NCBI GenBank assembly: GCA_029224185.1
Contig: CM055205.1
Location: forward strand, 15,738,461-15,802,460
DNA: 64,000 nt
Direction: 5' to 3'
Source: Karalla daura
Taxonomy: Eukaryota > Chordata > Actinopteri > Chaetodontiformes > Leiognathidae
Of this stretch, positions 26,906 through 38,274 are shown piece by piece (the first letter of the stretch is position 1; each line of letters begins with the position of its first letter). The notes beneath the pieces are model-generated. The model had not been told where the DNA came from. It saw only the letters and a program-made list of their open reading frames with translations, and searched no databases. The translations under genes were made by a program, and so were the position numbers.

Positions 26906-28389
26906 TGAATAATTTATCTTGTTTTAAGAGTTAATTTCTTCTTTCTGGTGTTCAACTTCACGTTACATTTTTGAATTATTATTATTATTATTATTATCAC
27001 AATTATATACATTTCAAGAAATGCTACAGAGATCAACTTCACTTGCTTTGAGAACCTATTCCATTGGAGTTGAATTTCCTAGTTTTCCTTTTATCTCTTT
27101 TAGACATCTCTTTTTCTGCAGTCTACACATATAGAGACCTGTTGTTTTTGTTGGTCTCAATGACCCCTGCCCCTAGCTTCTAACATCAGCGATTGTCCCT
27201 GCTCAGACCTGGTGCCACTCTTGAACTAATTAGTTAGTCAGAGCCAGTTCTTTGCTGGTGAAAACAGAAAGAATGGTTCCAAACGTGTCAGTGGAAAAGA
27301 GGCCTCGTGGTTACGATAAACCCTCATCCGGTCACACAGCTTATTAAAGGAGGAGGAAGAATGTTACTCTAGCTTAGATATTGACTGACAGCTCAGACTC
27401 CAACACGTATTTGTGATCCTGGTCCAGCTGTGGGCCTGTCATTGATTCAACCCCTCCCAAACCCTCCTTCCTCCCAGACCACCTCTGTCTGTCTGTACGT
27501 CCCTAAATCTGCTTGTTCTACGCTCAGCAGGCGAAAGCAGTCCACTGGGAGTGTCTGTCACTTCCGCGGGCCTCAGTTATTCAAAGCGAGCTCAGGACAG
27601 CGGGGAATCGCCACGGCTAAAGAAAAAAAAAAGTTTCATTTTGCAGCTACCGGGAAACATGCTAAGGCGTTTGACGGTCGTGTCAGTGCGCAGCTTAATG
27701 GAGGGACTGTCTTAGCACGGTGAGAGGGGATTGCCTATTAATACGTTTACCCACTGCGGTCTTACACGTCTTGCATTAGATCCGCTCTGCACAGGCAACG
27801 AGCTATAAGAAATCCCAGCGGACGTCCCCGTCCCGGTGCTTCCTCTCCATACGCCGACACCACTCGTGGCTACAGCTGATAGTGTTGCGCACCCTAATTA
27901 AAATAACCCAACCGAGGTGTCTGAACATGGAAATCGCTGCTTTTGCCGGGGCCGTGTTTGTTCTGTTTCCTGCCCTGCTCAGTTCCCCCCCATATCTCTT
28001 AGACCCCCTTGAGTATGGCGTTTTACATTTCTGTTTGTAAAACTGTCAACACATCCACTGGCTGTACTAACGTGTGATTTAGCGCCAACAGAGAGGAGGG
28101 ATAGAGAGTGAGAGAGAGGCAACTGCATGAGATCTTACACATTCTCAAAGTGGAATATTTTTTCACCGTTATCCCCCCCACAGCCCCCCGCCCCCATCCC
28201 TTCCCCCAAAGATGCCTTTATGTTCGTGAGTTTTTTTTTTTTTTTTAAGAAAAAAAAAACACATTGTGTCTTGTTACATTCCCTTTTTTTCTCCATTTGC
28301 ATTATACATTTTCATGCTTTGTTTGCAATTTTATTCAAATTTGATATTGGAGAATTTCTATTTTTTTTTTTGGAGGGTTGTTTCATGTT
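26906..28389. other. Gene-free stretch
   Basis: Contains a (TTA)n tract at 26979-26996, mixed DNA, a C-rich patch (28170-28208) and T/A runs around 28232-28259. The 225-codon frame at 28127-28804 is made largely of homopolymer and GA-repeat translation and is not a gene. Confidence 0.55.
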
Positions 28390-28394
28390 GTGGC

Positions 28395-28620
28395 ACAAAC
28401 TGAATTCAAAAAGGAAAATATTTGGCCGGAGAGGAAATTATTCGCTCCATGGGAACGATACCGAGCGATGTCTCAGAGCCTCGTCGATTCACATGTGCTG
28501 GCAGAGAACGCGGGAGAGAAAGACGAGAACGCGTTCAGAATTAATTGGATTAATGTGTGGAGTTGAATTGCGTGTGAAATTTACACCTGTCACACTGCTG
28601 TCAAATCAGACATCCCCTGT
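28395..28620. promoter_or_regulatory. Candidate conserved non-coding element
   Basis: A repeat-free block with GAATTAATTGGATTAATGTG and several CpG-containing positions in otherwise AT-rich DNA. This is enhancer-like texture only. Confidence 0.3.
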
Positions 28621-28759
28621 CACTGCTAATAAGTACCTGGGGACAGTGGTAGCACCTCGCGAGTGGAAGAGTAAACAGCAGAAACTAATCCTACACGGTG
28701 TCTCCTTTCAAGTTCAGGGAGATTGCTCACCTGTTCAGCCAGAGCTCAGCCGTGTAACG

Positions 28760-28760
<1 letters not shown>

Positions 28761-28797
<37 letters not shown>
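28761..28797. repeat. (GA)n microsatellite
   Basis: About 18 perfect GA units. Confidence 0.95.
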
Positions 28798-28801
<4 letters not shown>

Positions 28802-29036
28802 TAAAACAACAAGCCAGGGTGAGCAAAATTAAAAATGGATCAACATATCTGCACATATCTGCAATCCAAACAGAGATTTTACTCAAAAAAAAAAGGAAAA
28901 AAAAAAACATCATCTGTCGTGCATGGCACAATATGAGAAACCGTACACCCACATCAGTTTCCACCACAAGCAGAAGAGCCCACGTTTTAATCATAGCTCG
29001 GCCTCAGAACTGAGATTATTTCTCTGTCTTTTGTCT

Positions 29037-29040
<4 letters not shown>

Positions 29041-29070
<30 letters not shown>

Positions 29071-29083
29071 CCCTCTCTCTCTT
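29041..29083. repeat. (TC)n microsatellite
   Basis: A CT dinucleotide tract with one CG and one CC interruption, followed by a T run. It is the inverted complement of the GA tract about 245 bases upstream. Confidence 0.95.
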
Positions 29084-29124
29084 TTTTTTTTTACTTTGTT
29101 TGGCTTTAATTTACACCTCTGTTT

Positions 29125-29535
29125 TGCAGCTGTGAGAGGGGAATTCGGCTCCTGTCCCTTTGGAGAGGAGCTCCGGCAGCAGAACATTAGCTCATTTTAA
29201 CGGCCAGTGTAATAATCTGTGTACCGGAGGGCCCTCCGTTGGAGGCTCTACTTTGCAGCGAGGCATCCCCTGTCGATATCAAGACAGTCACTTCATTATG
29301 GCTTCACAAGTCACCCATTTATTATCTATTGGCCCCATCAGAGAATGAAGGAGCAGCGAGTCAGATGTTGCAATATATTAATCAAAGATGCACCGTTGTG
29401 TCAAAAATGTAATTTTCTGCTGCGGGGCAGGAGATTACCACGGTTTGATTTGATAACAGAAATAGATAATCTGCCTGGAGGCAGAGCGGCACGCACTTTT
29501 GCACAAATAGTTAACACTCTGGCCCGAGCTCACAT
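29125..29535. promoter_or_regulatory. Candidate conserved non-coding element
   Basis: About 400 bases without simple repeats or recognised mobile sequence. The block has GC-balanced and ATTA-containing segments (TCATTATGGCTTC, ATATATTAATCAAAG). Open frames on the plus strand (29219-29539) have no splice support. Confidence 0.3.
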
Positions 29536-30480
29536 TTAAATTTAAGATGGTTGGCTTTGTGTATATATATTTAAAAAAAAAAAGAGAAGTGAAAATGGAG
29601 TGTGGCAGATAAGAGAACTTCGCTGGTGCTAATGCGCACCACTGCAGCTCTTACCAAATGTGGACGGACAAGAATAAAGTCATATCTTTTTACTTTATCT
29701 TGCACAAAATCTGAGAGATGAACAAAGAGTTCGATATTTTAATTTGTTTAATTTGACTAAATCGTTCACTCCTTCCTATTCTTCCTTCTTCGTTTCTGTT
29801 GCAGTGTAACGTTTTTCTTTTTGCCGCTTTGGATAAAAGAATTTGCCATATGACAAAATGTAAATGTAGGTGCATGCAGTGTAAACTCGTGTATATTGTA
29901 CTTTTGATTTTTTATTTAATTTGTGCGCAGAAAAAGAAAAGGAGTGATTTGCATTTATTCAAAAATGAAAGCGGGATTTCACTTGGACAGCCACAGCTGA
30001 ATTACGGCTCGTGCGTCATTTTGAGGCTGGTGAAAAAAAAAACGAGGGACGCCATCTTGTTGCTCTTGCAATCAAAGCGTAAAAAAGAAAAAAAGAAAAA
30101 AAAAACATTTCTGATCGGTCAACAGAAACCTACAACCAGGCCTGGGCTCAGAATCCCTTTAATCGACTCAAAGCGTTTCTTTAGTAGCTTACTCTGAGAA
30201 AAAAAAATTAAAGAGAAATGGCGCAACACTTCTGAAGCCGCTGAATGTGTGAATCTACAGACACGTCTGCATGAGCGTAGTGGCTTAGTGCCGATTATAG
30301 TTGCACCAAATGTTGAATAGGACTTTCAAAAAACACATTCACAAGAAGCTGTGAGAAATTCACTCACACCATCAAATGCAAAAGCTGACCACAGCCAACA
30401 AAAGGAGCAGGGCAAAAAAAAAAAAAAAATGCCACAAGCAACCGTAGCTGAAGAAGAGGAAGGGAGATGCAGAACACCCC
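29536..30480. other. AT-rich gene-free stretch
   Basis: Rich in A runs (29572-29583, 30090-30104, 30414-30429). No exon is seen. Confidence 0.55.

Positions 30481-30517
<37 letters not shown>
30481..30517. repeat. (CA)n microsatellite
   Basis: About 18 CA units. Confidence 0.95.
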
Positions 30518-30518
<1 letters not shown>

Positions 30519-31645
30519 CACAAACACGGACAAAAATAAAGATATATGACTCGCATAACAGTTTACAAAATTTTGTGCAGTTTTAGTAGAAGAGACGTCG
30601 TAGATGAGGAGAGACGTGTTACTGCGAACGTTAATAATGACATAATGGCCACGCGATGAAATAGTCTGACATATTTCTATTTCTTTTTTTTTTTCTTTTT
30701 TAACCCCCCTTTCGTTTGACAAAATGAAAAATGTCAGCAAAGCTGCAAAGAAGTGAGAAGTAAAAAAAAAAGAGAGAATGGCCCCGAGGAGGCAAAGTTC
30801 CCCGTCACCCTCACAACAAGCAGACAGAGAGAGACAGCACGAGACCCCGGCAAACCCCTTTCACATGTAATGATTATTCCCCTTCATTAAAACTGCTAGT
30901 AACCCTGTTAGGCTGGAATACACTCACTACGGGTAATCGTGAAAACACTTTTAATCAACGCACAGAAACAGTAGAGACCTTGCTAGAATGCGTTCACTCC
31001 AAATAAAGCAGGCTCTTTATAAACAGGCGCAGCAAAACAGCTAAGACCCTGATAAGACTCCTCACACTCTCCATGGCGAAACCTGCCTGTGAATGTCTCC
31101 TGACAGCTCCTTAGCCCTTGTTAGAGAGAATCACTTCCTAATGATTCAACCCAGCTTGGAAACATCAACACACACACACAAAGTAACACTTGGGTGCGCA
31201 GTTTTTACATGAAGTAACGTTAGTCTGCACACACATGCGAGTGGCTGGATGTGCAGTCGCTGTTCCTGATGAGCTGCGGCATGAAGCTAAGATTTAAGCC
31301 CTTATCATAAAATCAGAGGAAGTGCATCGGTGACCAGGCGGGAATGTAAAATTCATGAGGAAAAAAAAAAATCTTTTTGAATTTTGTCCGATTTTGAGAC
31401 GATTGTATTCAAAATGTCTCCTTGTTTTGTTTTATCAAAATAAACGCACAAATCAATCCCTTTTTTTTTCTTCTCGTTGCTGCGAGACCTTTAAAAACCA
31501 CATCAGCAACAACACTATCTGGACTGTTTTTTTTTTTTTTTACATTTCACACTTGTGAAAAGGACAACAAAAAAGAGTGGAGCTACCTCTGTGCACACTG
31601 TGGTTGACACAAATGTATATATGTATGCATGTGTTTGCTCATCGG

Positions 31646-31648
<3 letters not shown>
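30518..31648. other. Gene-free stretch
   Basis: AT-rich DNA with several T and A runs (30684-30701, 31359-31371, 31527-31540). No supported exon. Confidence 0.55.
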
Positions 31649-31715
<67 letters not shown>

Positions 31716-31798
31716 GGCACACGTACGCAATGCATGCACACACCGCACACACACAAACCCACACACACACACACACACACCCACACACACACACAAAC
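31649..31798. repeat. Long compound (CA)n array
   Basis: A near-perfect CA tract to 31711, then CAGG/CGTACG interruptions and a second CA tract from about 31749 to 31798. This is among the largest CA arrays in the window. Confidence 0.95.
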
Positions 31799-34120
31799 AG
31801 GGCAGTTGACACATGGTATATCAGCAGGCGCAGTTCTTTTGTCCTCTTCCTAGTTTTAGCAGCACCACTACTTGGACCACGTTGGGCTTTTGTCCTGATC
31901 ATGTCTGCGACTCAGAGGAAGCTGAGCTGCGCTTGAAATAAGAATTTTGTTCATTTTCTTCTGTTTAAATGTTTTTATATTTTCCTCTATCTTTAATCGC
32001 TTTCGGGCTTCAGATTGTTTTTTCCCCCTCTTTTGTTTATCTAGGATTCAGCTTCTGTTTCTCTCCACCTCCATCGGTTTTCCATGTTATGCCAAAAGGC
32101 TTTCAGATATTTTTCAAGGTCCTGCTTCTTGTGACTCAGACGTGTTTATTCTTTCACGCGGCAGCAGCTGTATTTTGGTGATGATCTCGAGTGTGGCGTT
32201 TGAACTTTGCCGGAAACATAGCAGTGGGTTGACTTTGAGTCATGGGTGATATGGTTTTGATTTGGAATGACTCAGAGGCAAAGAGCATGTGCACAAACAA
32301 AAATGATTAAAATCCAAAGATGCAAGCAAACTCGTCGCAGTATTTCAGATCTTAGGTACAAATCAAAAAACACTGACCTAACTTTCCCCCCCTCACACAC
32401 TTCTGTTTAGGTATGCTCCCCCCTCTCCCTCACGTGTAAATCCGTCTCATCCCAAACAGGCTTATCCCACAGATACTGTCACTCCTTCATCCCGGGTGTG
32501 AGAAATATGGAGACCAAAGGTGCTACTCTGTAATCAGGCTGGACTGTTGCGCCTCTTCCTGCATGCTGGTAACCGTCACAACTTCACAGAGGCTGCCGCG
32601 TGACCCCGGGGCCTCAGACGACGACGACGTCTCTTCATTTGTCAGACGAGAAACAACCGGAAAGGTCTTGAAAGCTCCACCTGGCAGGGGCTGCTGTTCA
32701 CTGTGGGACCAGACAGACGCGTGCCGCACGGCATCGGAAATAGTGAAAGACAGATGTGACATTGGGTCTATTTTCACTTGCATCCATTGGCAGTGAGGGC
32801 AGATTATGAAATGCAAGCTTCATCCAATGCTCGGCGTGTGAACAGCAGATTCCACAGCTGAAGCTTTTTCTGTCTGCCTTCCCCACATGCTCTTAACAGC
32901 GCTCTTAACACCTACAATTATATATTTATATACATATATATATATAAAAAAATGAAAACACGATTGGACCAAATTACTTACATCTTGCGTCAGTCTGTAA
33001 AAAGCTTAACATCATGACACTGGCTTTTAGTGAAGGCTGCCGTCTCCCAGGAGTGTAGCATGCCACAGATGACAACAGATCTTCGAGATCCCTTTCCCGA
33101 GCTGCCGCTCCTTCCAGGAAATGGACGTCGTGTGTTTTTGACACTGAAAAAATGTTTGGGTTTGAGTGATGGATTGAGCCGCGCAATCCTGGAATAACCT
33201 AGAATGAAATCTCTCAGAGAGCGATGAGCAAGAGCTCCGATCGAGAGGCGCGACAGTGGACTGAAAGAGGGAAGGAGTTTCCCTTAAATCTGTGCAAAAA
33301 TGCATTACTTTTTGGTTCAAGTACACAAAATTAACAGTGTATGAACTTCAAACTGTAAGCTGTAACAGTTTACTTTACCGAAGGCGGCTCTGGTCTCTCC
33401 CGCTTGTGATCCAAAGTCTCAAAGTGCCCCCTAGTGGGACCTCGCTGTGGCTGCTCCCAATGAGTTCTGAAGCTCGTTTGACCCTAAAATAAGGTCTCAG
33501 CAGCTCAAGGTTCAAATTAAGATGGCACTTCCAACATGGGATCACAGGGTTGCACTTGTTGTCTCGCACAGTTGGAGACATTAGCTGCTTTCTGTGCAGA
33601 GCAAACTGCTAAGTGTCTGTGAGGGTAAACTGGTTTAACAAAACAGGCAAAACGCGAGATCAGTGAGAGCTGCGGCAGCACAAACCCCTCCTTCATATCA
33701 AACTATTGGATTATATTTAGACTAATGATACAAAACGAGGGCCTATCTGTGTGGAGCCTGCATGCTCATCCTGTGTCTCTGTGGCCTCTGAGACACTGCT
33801 GTCCTACAAAGATAAAAATATGAAAACAATGAGAAAATTAAAACAGATCAGTGCAAGACCTGCTTGCAATGTCAAAAATTAATAAATGTATCATATTTTA
33901 TTGATCCACAACTTGCAATAGTCCTTATTGACCTTTAATCTGGCCTCTGAAGTGTCCTCACTGTCCCGCTGCAGATGGACATTTAAATACTTTTACAGCT
34001 TTGAAATCACCATGACAATTAACACAAGCTCCGGCCGTATGATTGAGAAATCCCAGCTTGCTTTGTTGTAATTGAACCCACACGGAGCCCGAGGAGCGGG
34101 ATACGGAGGCCGTCTGTGGC
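31799..34120. other. Gene-free stretch
   Basis: Mixed, AT-leaning DNA with a TATATA patch at about 32922-32945. Short frames show no domain. CCCCCTAGTGG near 33426 resembles a motif common in fish MITEs, but no element boundaries were found. Confidence 0.5.
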
Positions 34121-34155
34121 GGGGGGGTGGGGGTGGGGGTGGGGGGTGGGGGGGG
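34121..34155 (+). repeat. G-rich quadruplex-capable tract
   Basis: Five G runs of five or more bases separated by single T residues. It fits the four-run G-quadruplex pattern with very short loops. Confidence 0.8.
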
Positions 34156-34757
34156 CCGCCTGTGTCGCCTCCAGACCCTATGATTGATAATACACTCTGT
34201 CTTCCCATCCCTCCGTAACTCCTTCCCACAACACAACCTGGCACCTTGTCCCACCGGCTGGCCCGGAAGGAAAACAATTACCGGAGAAGCGGAACAACAA
34301 TACCCAGAAAACATCTGCTTGCGCCGGCTGGGGCCGCCGACATGCCTGCCTGTGCGTCTCTGCTGGCTGCCGCCGAGGACACATGCCGGCCTGGATACGC
34401 CGGGAGAGAGAGGCCCGAGTGCACGGGGCCCAGTCTCCTGCTACTCTCCAGCGCCTCAGCCTGCAGACCCACCTGCCTCCCCCGACTGCCATGTCTGCCT
34501 TCTCTGGCAGCGGCCGCCCTGTCATATAGCAGATGAGGGCCCGCCTGTCGGAGCAGTTGTTCGTTTGGGTGATTTCCCTGCCTCTTGGATGAGGTGGTGG
34601 ACCAGCATGGCTCGTAGGTTGAGGCAAGATGGCACCAACGTGGTACCACTCTGCGGTCCCACTTGTGATGTCTCCATCATGTCGGGGCTCGGCTCTGTAG
34701 ATTTGAAGCCGCCTTCTTCTAAAACACAGAGCTTAATAAGGACTGAAAGCAACAGTA
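34156..34757. other. GC-rich block, no gene called
   Basis: GC- and CpG-containing DNA from about 34210 to 34560. All three plus frames and two minus frames are partly open because stop codons are rare in GC-rich DNA. The 223-codon plus frame (34184-34855) continues into an interspersed repeat, so it is not a real protein as drawn. A regulatory element is possible. Confidence 0.4.
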
Positions 34758-35092
34758 TAAAAACATTGGTTTATCACTTACATGAAGCAGGTGACCTCCT
34801 TCTGATTCATATGCAAATCTGTTGTTTCCATACATCCATTATGACTTTGTTGTGATGCACCCACACACCCACACAGAAGCCCCTCACTCTTATCCTCATA
34901 CCTAGGGCCAATTTAGTCTCCGATTTACCTAAAAATGCAAATTGCTTCTGGACTGGAGAAAACCCATACAAATGCAACAAGAACAGACAAACTCAACACA
35001 GTAAGGCCATCTCTTCAATAGGGATTTGAACCGGGCACCTTTACGCTTTGTGGTAACAGAGTTGTCCACCAATCCACTGTGTCACTGTAGCC
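34758..35092 (+). repeat. Fish interspersed repeat, long copy
   Basis: Begins with a segment (AAACATTGGTTTATCACTTA) shared with the copy at 37613. It continues through CATACATCCATTATGAC, a core CCTAGGGCCAATTTAGTCTCC, GAGAAAACCCA, and a tail with TTTGAACCGGGCACC and CCACTGTGTCACTG. The tail resembles the end of full-length family members. Confidence 0.8.
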
Positions 35093-36075
35093 TATATCCT
35101 GTCATCAAAGCACAGTAACCATTCAGTTTTTGGAGCCAAAGTGCTTTTCTGGAAACACAGACTCATTTAGTCAGACTAATCGGCCGTCGTCAAAATGTTT
35201 ATTGGGTTTATGGTGCCACCTTGTGGTCATACTTGAGACTTTCCTGACCATTTGCCTTCTGTAATATTCTCTCTTTATTGTTTTTATGTATCAGATGTCC
35301 ACAGGGTGTACTATAGATGTTGTAGTGAAGTATTATTACAAGATAAAATTCACAGTTTTGTCCTTCACATGAATTGAGGCATCACTTTAATGCTACCACA
35401 GTTGCTACTTACATTATTGGACTAGAGTTCTTCTTTACACTGTGCAAGTTACACAATAAATCCATTGTCACTAAGCAAATTGCACAGGCTGTTCACGTAC
35501 TACTGACCTGGCCTCACCTCAGCTGCAACATGACAGCTCGGCTCCTCCTGCTTGAGCTGTTGCTGCCTTCACATACTGTAGGAAATGTTATTTATAGGCT
35601 TTTAGTGGCTTACCTGTGCTTGCTTGTGCAAATTGTTTCCTTGAACCTAAACTGCTACCATTTCCATTTTATGCTCACTGTCTAAATATTTGCATTGGTT
35701 TTATGTTGATTCATGTCTATTGAGCATGCACACCACTTACTCACTCCTCACGGATAAAGTGAAAATAGCTGCAAAGCAGGATTGCTGCTTACAGCAACAT
35801 CACAGTCATGTCAGATACAATAACAAATTCAACACCAAAGTACATCTAAACCCTTTGCTTATATTTCAAATTGGGGTTAATTGTAACTGTAAACTGATTT
35901 AATAATTTAATAGTTTGCATTCTTTTGTTATCAGAGAAACTAAAAAGACAATATACATGCTCAATAAACAAACAATACAAACATTAAGGACATGTTTATA
36001 CAAATGTACGCATAGGGCATAACGCAATCCATTATTACGTCATATCTTGGTGAGATGATGTGATGTACGTGTGTG
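35093..36075. other. AT-rich gene-free stretch
   Basis: A GGTGCCACCTTGTGGTCATAC motif near 35212 resembles fish MITE sequence, but ends were not found. The frame at 35374-35685 lacks splice sites and domains. Confidence 0.5.
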
Positions 36076-36092
36076 ACAGAGAGAGAGAGAGG

Positions 36093-36130
<38 letters not shown>

Positions 36131-36145
36131 ATATGTGGGTTTGAG

Positions 36146-36185
<40 letters not shown>

Positions 36186-36190
36186 GGGGG
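36076..36190. repeat. Compound (GA)n and (GT)n microsatellite
   Basis: A GA tract (about 36078-36126) is followed after 25 bases by a GT tract (about 36146-36182) and a G run. Confidence 0.95.
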
Positions 36191-36369
36191 TATTCTAGTC
36201 AAATTATAATTGTATTGGAGATTAGGATGGGGGGCAGTTTATGGCACCGAGACCAAGTGTAGTATCTGCTCTTATCAGCTTGATATCTGTTACTGCCTTA
36301 CCTGGGGAGAATATGTTAGAATGATGTCTGGAGCAAGGAGATGGAGAAGGGCCTTGTTTGTCAATGCCT

Positions 36370-36520
36370 GATGATCAAGGATCTCAACTTGTGAGCCAGC
36401 AGTCTCAAGTTCACCCCTGAAGTGTCCCTGAGCAAGGCACCTCATCCTAATTGCTCCCTTGCTTCTGACGTGCCTGAATTCCCCAAGTATGGGACTAATA
36501 AAAGGATAACATAAGAACCA
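36370..36520 (+). repeat. Fish dispersed repeat with TGGGACTAATAAAAGGAT end
   Basis: Contains AGTGTCCCTGAGCAAGGCAC, AATTGCTCCC and GAATTCCCCAAGTATGGGAC followed by TAATAAAAGGAT. These segments in this order are a well-known, very common teleost repeat tail. Confidence 0.75.
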
Positions 36521-36530
36521 TGGCATTTAC

Positions 36531-36645
36531 TATTAACCATATACTACCATATACCATATTACTACTGCCACGACTAATATTACTACTAGAAGTACTACTC
36601 ATACTCTAGTACCACGTTACAACGACTATACTAAAGTGCTACCAA
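36531..36645. repeat. Degenerate (ACT)/(TAC)n array
   Basis: About 115 bases rich in TACTAC, ATTACTACT and CATAC units with many substitutions. It directly abuts the CpG-rich island that starts near 36690. Confidence 0.7.
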
Positions 36646-36749
36646 AACTTCTTCTTCTCCGGGATGCATAGTTCTTCCGAGGCGCACCTGAAGGCACCAC
36701 TTTTGACACGCGCTCGCTCGCTGTGTCCGTGAGGTGGGCGGGCGCGAGG

Positions 36750-37072
36750 CCGGTTTGTTTGGCGACAGGCAGACACGCAGACAGATAGGCAGCTCGCTCG
36801 GGGACACGCCCACCGTGACAGCGGCCGACGCTGCTGCTGCTGCCAAACCTGACAACGGTGCGGCTCCGGCTCTCACCGCTCCTCCTCCTCCGACACCTCC
36901 TCCGATCGGCGGCAGAGCGCCTTCCACCCCCGCGGAACAACTTCTCCCTCAACTACATGAACCGGGCGCCCCGGAGCAGCTCCGTGGCCTTCCGCGTCAG
37001 CGCAGCCACAGAGATGTAGGAGCCGAGCTGCGATGTGACACAACCTGGAGGCTCAGCACTGACACGCACCAG
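36750..37072 (+). other. Putative 5' untranslated first exon
   Basis: A CpG-rich segment ending in ACCAG followed by the donor GTATTT after 37072. The transcription start is unknown, so 36750 is nominal. No main-ORF ATG is present in the frame that would continue downstream, and a short upstream ORF lies at 36957-37019. The frame from 36707 is open to the donor and would join in frame with the next exon if spliced to 38269. The donor is acceptable but not consensus-perfect, and RNA evidence would be decisive. Confidence 0.4.
36957..37019 (+). promoter_or_regulatory. Upstream ORF of 20 codons
   Basis: An ATG at 36957 opens a frame MNRAPRSSSVAFRVSAATEM that ends with TAG at 37017-37019, inside the putative first exon. 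The context ACTACATGA has a T at -3 and A at +4, so it is weak. If the exon is transcribed, the ORF could dampen translation from the downstream ATG at 38275. Confidence 0.35.
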
Positions 37073-37102
37073 GTATTTGTGGCGCCGCACGAGGAAGGAT
37101 GG

Positions 37103-37195
37103 CGATGATGATGATAGTGATGATGATGATGACGATGATGGTGGTGGAGATGAAAACAACAACAATAACAACAACAACGACAACAACAACAACAG
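37103..37195. repeat. Tandem (GAT)n then (AAC)n triplet arrays
   Basis: Interrupted GAT/ATG units run to about 37149, then AAC units from about 37155 to 37195. Both begin just 30-85 bases after the putative first donor, so they would lie at the start of intron 1. Confidence 0.9.
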
Positions 37196-37200
37196 CGTGT

Positions 37201-37612
37201 GATGTTACAGGGCTGCAGCAGCAGCGGCTTCTTGATCTGGGTCAGAAAAAAAAGTGAAGCGTGCTTATTTGTACTTAGGCGTGACGCTGCGGGAAAGTCA
37301 GGAAACTAAACTTTGCTCGTTGTTTACGCAGCTGCCGTCACCGCACCTGAGCGGTTCAACTAGTCCCGCTGCAGCAACGTGACACAAGTGAGATGCTGCG
37401 TCAGGCTATCAAAGCATGGACCAGCAGGTGTTTTCACCTCTGGAGCTCCCTCCCGACTTCTTCTGACCCCATAACTTATTCATGGGGCCCCTGAATGCAT
37501 CAACTGCTAATGATTTCAGACGGAAGGTCCGTTTTCTGTCCTGCAGTTTGTTGCAACTGTTGCAACTCATTTATTGCAATGCAATGCATTAAAAAGCACA
37601 AAAACACACTAT
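37201..37612 (+). other. Putative intron 1, first part
   Basis: Declining CpG density to about 37400, then ordinary DNA. No exon is seen. Confidence 0.4.
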
Positions 37613-37850
37613 TAAAAACATTAGTATATCACTTACATACTGGAGGTGAACTACTCTGGATTCACACACATCTACGATATCCGTCCATCGATAATGACTT
37701 GCAGTTGCAGGGGTCTTATGGTACTTGTGTCCAATACATCATGAACAGGACACACACACACACACCATTCACTCTCAAACTAGGGGCAATTTAGAGTCTC
37801 CATTCAACCTGAACATGGATGTTTTTGGATTGCATCCAGAAAAAAACATC
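37613..37850 (+). repeat. Fish interspersed repeat, GGGGCAATTTAGAGTCTCC family
   Basis: Carries the exact core GGGGCAATTTAGAGTCTCC, followed by CAACCTGAACATGGATGTTT, and is preceded by a CA tract and CGTCCATCGATAATGAC. Its 5' part matches the copy at 34758. It lies in the putative first intron. Confidence 0.85.
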
Positions 37851-38274
37851 ATGTCATCTCCAACAGAAACATAATGGTATATTTACTCATATCAGAGGCC
37901 ACAGTCAGCTTCAAGGCAACGCTATAGAGCTGGATGCAATATAGTTTGGCTGTTTTGGGTTTTTACGGAATAACAGCCGATTGATTCAGTAAACTAAAAG
38001 ACAGATGGCTGTACAATGGAATGTGTTAGGAAAGATCTCATCTGTCTGTGTGAATAGGGATTATAAAAAGTATCGACTTATCTCTTAAAATTTCTGGTAA
38101 AAGCTGTTGGACCTGCAACAGTTTGCTCATATGTGGGATTTGTTGGGTTTGTTTTATAAGTCTATTAAAAAGTCTTGAGTCTTAAAAGGTCTCGATTGTT
38201 ATGAATTTCCACTCTAAATGAAGCTGTATCGTCCTGAATCGTCCGTCTGTCTCTCCGAGGCTCTGCAGAGGAAG

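Larger units (their letters stand above)
36690..37400 (+). promoter_or_regulatory. CpG island and probable promoter
   Basis: An abrupt rise in G+C and CpG density in an otherwise AT-leaning, CpG-poor landscape, strongest at 36700-37090. It contains GGGCGGGCGCGAGG near 36737 (GC-box-like), CGCTCGCTCGCTG, and no convincing TATA box, all usual for CpG-island promoters. Orientation is inferred from the plus-strand donor at 37072 and the ATG-bearing exon 1.2 kb downstream. A bidirectional promoter is possible. Confidence 0.55.

Noticed and set aside
28127..28804. Longest open frame, 225 codons, plus strand
   Set aside because: Much of it translates C, T and A homopolymers and ends in a GA microsatellite. 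It has no domain and no splice context.
31515..31936. Several overlapping His/Thr- or Cys/Val-rich frames
   Set aside because: All are CA/GT array translations.
34184..34855. 223-codon plus-strand frame
   Set aside because: GC-rich composition keeps several frames open on both strands, and its 3' part lies in an interspersed repeat shared with 37613.
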